DNA of 64,000 nt from Rickettsia akari str. Hartford (GTDB taxonomy: Bacteria > Pseudomonadota > Alphaproteobacteria > Rickettsiales > Rickettsiaceae): contig NC_009881.1 in NCBI RefSeq assembly GCF_000018205.1, positions 62,001 through 126,000 on the forward strand. The letters are read 5' to 3'. The notes beneath the pieces were generated by a model. The model searched no databases, was not told where the DNA came from, and saw only the letters and a program-made list of their open reading frames with translations. Of this stretch, positions 61,223 to 64,000 are shown in pieces. The first letter of the stretch is position 1, and each line of letters begins with the position of its first letter. The position numbers and the translations under genes are program-made.

Positions 61223-61822
61223 ATGCAAAAAATTATTACAGGTTTATGTTTATTAGTTATGACATTTTCCGCTTATTCTAGCGAGAAAGTGCCTGCTGGT
61301 TTGAATGATTACGTGATTAATTTAGTAAATGAAGCTTCTAATATATTAAACGATAGTAAGCTATCTGAGCGAGTAAAAATTGCTAAAGCACGTGAGTTAA
61401 TGTCTCAGAACCTAGATTTTGATTGGATGGCTAAATATACATTAGGTAGAAACGGGATAAAAACTTTATCAGGTGAGCAGGTTCAGGAATTCATCAAAGT
61501 TTACTCTAAATATGTTACTAAATCTTATACTGATTTAATAAAAGATTATAAAGGTGAACGGCCTAAAATAGTAGGAGTTCGTCCTTTAAGCTCGACCGAT
61601 TTTATGGTTGCTATGAATATCATTAGTAATAAAGAGCAAGACCCTATTAAAGTAGAATATCTTGTACGTGAAATGAAAGGGAACGGAAAAGATGTTTTTA
61701 AAGTTTCTGATATAATTACGGAAGGTGTAAGTCTTATTGGGGCTCAACAAGACGAGTTTACTGATACTTTAAAAAATCAAGGATTTGAGTCACTAATACA
61801 AAAATTAGAAAGTCGTTCTTAA
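61223..61822 (+). CDS. mlaC: MlaC family periplasmic phospholipid-binding protein
   Basis: Shuttles phospholipid between MlaA at the outer membrane and the MlaFEDB complex at the inner membrane. The 199 residues have a signal peptide (about 1-19, ending AYSSE) and the Ttg2D/MlaC fold: FDWMAKYTLGRNGIKTLSGEQ near 65-85 and VRPLSSTDFMVAMNIIS in the middle. It sits 19 bp after mlaA with GAGGA as ribosome site. The mlaFED genes are not in this window. Confidence 0.9.
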   Translation: MQKIITGLCLLVMTFSAYSSEKVPAGLNDYVINLVNEASNILNDSKLSERVKIAKARELMSQNLDFDWMAKYTLGRNGIKTLSGEQVQEFIKVYSKYVTKSYTDLIKDYKGERPKIVGVRPLSSTDFMVAMNIISNKEQDPIKVEYLVREMKGNGKDVFKVSDIITEGVSLIGAQQDEFTDTLKNQGFESLIQKLESRS

Positions 61823-61845
61823 ATGTATCATTTTGTATGATTCGA

Positions 61846-61980
61846 TGTCATCAACGCGAAAGCGGGAATCCAGTCTTCTATTGTATCATACCGTGGATTG
61901 ACGACGGTATCTAGGAAATAATAACAATACTAATAATATTATTATTTTTAACTTGATTCCCGCTTTTGCAGGAATGACAT
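61846..61980. repeat. Nested palindromic elements (one family inside another)
   Basis: Outer arms ATGTCATCAACGCGAAAGCG and GATTCCCGCTTTTGC with AGGAATGACAT belong to the 'GGGAATGAC' type. The centre holds a 'CCGTGG'-type sequence (ATCATACCGTGGATTGACGA and ACGGTATCTAGG). So one repeat seems to have entered another. Confidence 0.7.
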
Positions 61981-62077
61981 CGAGATCTATGGGTTAAGCC
62001 ACGGGACTCAAGCACTTTAAAACATTATCTCCATGAAGATCTTAGCATGCAGTAGTAATAAGTTACTTGTATCTCGT

Positions 62078-62613
62078 TTAGCTATAGCATGAAATACTAA
62101 ACAACTCTCGGCTATAAGCTGAGATGTTATAAATAGAAGTGTAATCGATTAGAAATAGGTCATCATTAATAGTTGCACCTTCTTGCTCATCAATATACTG
62201 CTGTATCATTTCATCAGTAATATTACCCAAATTAACTGCCATATAACCTCTAGCCCAAAAATGATTGCCCCAATACTGCTTTCTCAAATAAGCAAATTCT
62301 TGCAATAATATTCTTGAGCTACTGCATTTTCAATACTGCACAAGTTTGCTAGGTGTTATTTGCGGTCTATACTAGATAAACATATGAACATGATCACAAG
62401 CTACTTTGCCTGAAATTATCTGTACTTCATGTTCCATACAAATACTCCTAAATAAATCTCTAGATCTCTCTTCGCTACCTTTCACATTAATACACTCTTG
62501 CTATACTTTGGTACCCACATATTGTGTACTTTTAAATCATACTGGATATGGCTATTTTTTTCTATAACTTCTCATATCTCTTTATAAATTCGTCGCCAAG
62601 GCAACTTCATTAT
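62078..62613 (-). pseudogene. tnpA: Decayed IS200/IS605-type Y1 transposase
   Basis: The intact end (62305-62078) reads LRKQYWGNHFWARGYMAVN and GNITDEMIQQYIDEQEG, the C-terminal signature of IS200-like TnpA. Upstream on the minus strand, broken frames give KSHIQYD-like HNMWVPKYSKSVLM, then IISGKVACDHVHMFI with the HUH histidine pair, then YRPQITPSKLVQY. Stops and frameshifts fall between them, so it is inactive. The catalytic Tyr region would lie near the intact part. No end hairpins of the element are clear. It marks an old insertion in this graveyard. Confidence 0.8.
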
Positions 62614-62639
62614 ATCTTACATTCGACTAAAGGCGATTG

Positions 62640-63375
62640 ATTGTTCATCCCAAATCGGCATATTAACAAAAGCAATAAAAGAAAGAAATACAATAGAAGC
62701 CAAAAAATTAATTGAAAAGATAAAAAAATACTGAGTTATTCAACAAGGCTAATGCTTCTCATAATACTCTTCTACATTTTGCTATTGAACAATGTTTAGA
62801 AGAAGTTAGTGAGATACTCATTTCAAAAATGTCTAATGACGCTATCAATATTATTGAAAAATATATTTTATCCGGTGAGCAAAAAGGCAAAACGTATTTA
62901 ACATTACTTGCCTCTAAAGATTTTGGAAAAGCTTGCGAAATGCTTATTCCTAGAACGTCCGATGATAATATTTATGTTTATTGATAGGTATTCTGAAAAT
63001 ACATTAATTACAGCAGCTAAAAAAGGCATGAAAACAGTTTGTAAAATGCTTATTTCTAGAATGCCTCTTGAGCTTATTAATCACATTAACAATGACGGAG
63101 ATACGGCTTCCAAGCATATCAAGCAAAGATACAGAAAATTCTAAAGAAATATTTGATTTATTGCAAAAAAACAAGAAGAGTTTTTAAAAATAATAACCAT
63201 AAAAAAACAAAATATTGAAAACTCCCTAAAAGACGTAGAAAGTGCTTTCAATACTAATAAGAAGATATTGGATGTTTTATTTGAGAAGATACAAAAGCTA
63301 GGAGACGGATAAAGCTGCTTTACTAACAATCGATAAACAAATAGGAGATATTACAAATAATAATATCATTATTAA
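62640..63375 (+). pseudogene. Ankyrin-repeat protein relic
   Basis: Several frames give ankyrin-like pieces: GILTKAIKERNTIEAKKLIE, NKANASHNTLLHFAIEQCLE, LTLLASKDFGKACEMLI, and ENTLITAAKKGMKTVCKMLI with SRMPLELINHINNDGDTA. After these comes a coiled-coil-like tail (FLKIITIKKQNIENSLKDVE) ending near 63375 (IGDITNNNIIIKN). Stops and frameshifts lie between pieces. Ankyrin proteins are common host-interaction candidates in Rickettsiales; this one is dead. Confidence 0.65.
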
Positions 63376-63513
63376 AAATTAATTGATTTAGATATAATAA
63401 AGTGCCAAGAATAATTGAACGAAGTAAGCCAAGAGATGCTTTTAAAAGTTATTTATCAATTATAAGTACAATTTTCGATATGGTAATGTGAATAAATTTC
63501 TGATTAATTTGTA

Positions 63514-63651
63514 CTAAGAATATGATGTGTAAGGTTTTTTATCTAAAATAAGTTCTATTTTTAATTCCTTATTTATACCATTCGGATAAATTTCACGTAA
63601 TAAATTTTTGTCTTTAATAATAAAATCTAGATACGGCTCAATGATAGCCAT
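63514..63651 (-). CDS. Possible 45-residue protein or relic
   Basis: Open frame MAIIEPYLDFIIKDKNLLRE continuing to KPYTSYS. Acidic/basic mix, no signal or family recognised. It lies among relics near the window end and may be the last part of a broken gene that begins further right. Confidence 0.3.
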   Translation of the reverse strand: MAIIEPYLDFIIKDKNLLREIYPNGINKELKIELILDKKPYTSYS

Positions 63652-63654
63652 TTT

Positions 63655-63890
63655 TTATTTTGGTGTTTTAGTGTTCATAATCGCTTCGTTCTGCTGATTA
63701 AACTTAAATAATTCAAGTTTGATCAACAAGAAATTGGTGATCAGGGAGTTAGAAACATCGTCAACAAGAACAGCTGAGCAGTGTTTAGGCTTAAAGTTAT
63801 ACTCTAAGCCCTGAATATGACTACTACCTCCCAGACCGTAAAATATCGAGGAATAAACCAATTTAACAGTGGTTTTACCACCTGTTGATG
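63655..63890 (-). pseudogene. Fragment with possible P-loop
   Basis: One minus-strand frame reads KPPSTGGKTTVKLVYSSIFY, then GLGGSSHIQGLEYNFKPKH and later NEAIMNTKTPK. PSTGGKTT resembles a Walker A motif. No start or complete domain is visible, and the sequence before it holds stops. MutS-like or other ATPase ancestry is possible but not proven. The gene may extend beyond the window. Confidence 0.3.
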
Positions 63891-64000
63891 GAGGTTTCTA
63901 CACCCCAGAACAACCTTAGCTGTTCCAAGATGATTCTAAGCAAAACTTTAAACAAGTCAATATGATTAAAGCGAATAGTGGGTTATCAACTCGCATTGTT

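Noticed and set aside
19391..61980. Idea that the many short repeats are a CRISPR array
   Set aside because: Copies are scattered singly between genes, are palindromic with related centres, and have no regular spacer-repeat order; no cas gene is present.
1..64000. Search for a replication origin, prophage or conjugative island
   Set aside because: No dnaA or DnaA-box cluster, phage structural gene or intact transfer gene was seen; the parS-like site alone does not mark an origin.

Overview
The window is chromosomal DNA of a Rickettsia species (Alphaproteobacteria, obligate intracellular), probably spotted-fever or transitional group. The evidence is the ATP/ADP translocase Tlc1, the host-metabolite transporters GlpT and Sam, a full-length Sca2 autotransporter, strongly AT-rich DNA, many decaying genes, and intergenic DNA filled with Rickettsia palindromic elements. 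The species cannot be fixed from the sequence alone.

Layout. 1-4.2 kb: MscS/YbdG-type channel, yidC-pgsA, and a secreted beta-carbonic-anhydrase-like protein. 4.2-7.1 kb: a decay zone with palindromic repeats, one small secreted protein, a broken methyltransferase, a glycosidase fragment and a broken deformylase. 7.2-17.6 kb: a dense + strand block with tlcA, glpT, ndk, mnmG, rsmG, parA, parB, ettA, a small membrane protein and kdsA; a parS-like site lies in the mnmG/rsmG overlap. 17.6-19 kb: a leucine-rich-repeat pseudogene. 19-25.8 kb: an IscA/ErpA-type gene, dgt, argS, a SPOR protein and parC. 25.8-28.5 kb: a dead gene and a porin. 28.7-31.8 kb: dcd, secB, ctrA and queF. 32-37.8 kb: trcR, pntB, an OmpW-like gene, sam, proP and a fossil. 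37.9-39.3 kb: tRNA-Thr(GGT), secG and yhhQ. 39.3-50.6 kb: two large minus-strand autotransporter genes in tandem, sca2 and a divergent sca2-like paralogue. 50.8-54.6 kb: cysS, rpsB and tsf. 54.9-59.2 kb: a membrane-protein pseudogene, waaA, a DUF374 acyltransferase and aatA. 59.4-61.8 kb: a TPR-methyltransferase, mlaA and mlaC. 61.8-64 kb: a gene graveyard with an IS200-type transposase, ankyrin repeats and a possible ATPase fragment.

How the genes fit together. Many products serve the intracellular life style: import of ATP, glycerol-3-phosphate and S-adenosylmethionine; envelope building (KdsA and WaaA for Kdo, PgsA for phosphatidylglycerol, MlaA/MlaC for lipid transport, YidC/SecG/SecB for export); chromosome segregation and cell cycle (ParA, ParB, parS, ParC, CtrA, TrcR); and actin-based motility (Sca2).

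The most unusual part is 39.3-50.6 kb. Next to sca2 is a second autotransporter that shares its promoter-proximal sequence, part of the mid-passenger and an almost identical beta-barrel. It has no formin-like N-terminal domain and instead carries a long charged coiled-coil repeat array with a 651-bp higher-order period. The two genes have 347 bp of identical sequence at their 3' ends, which suggests recent conversion or duplication.
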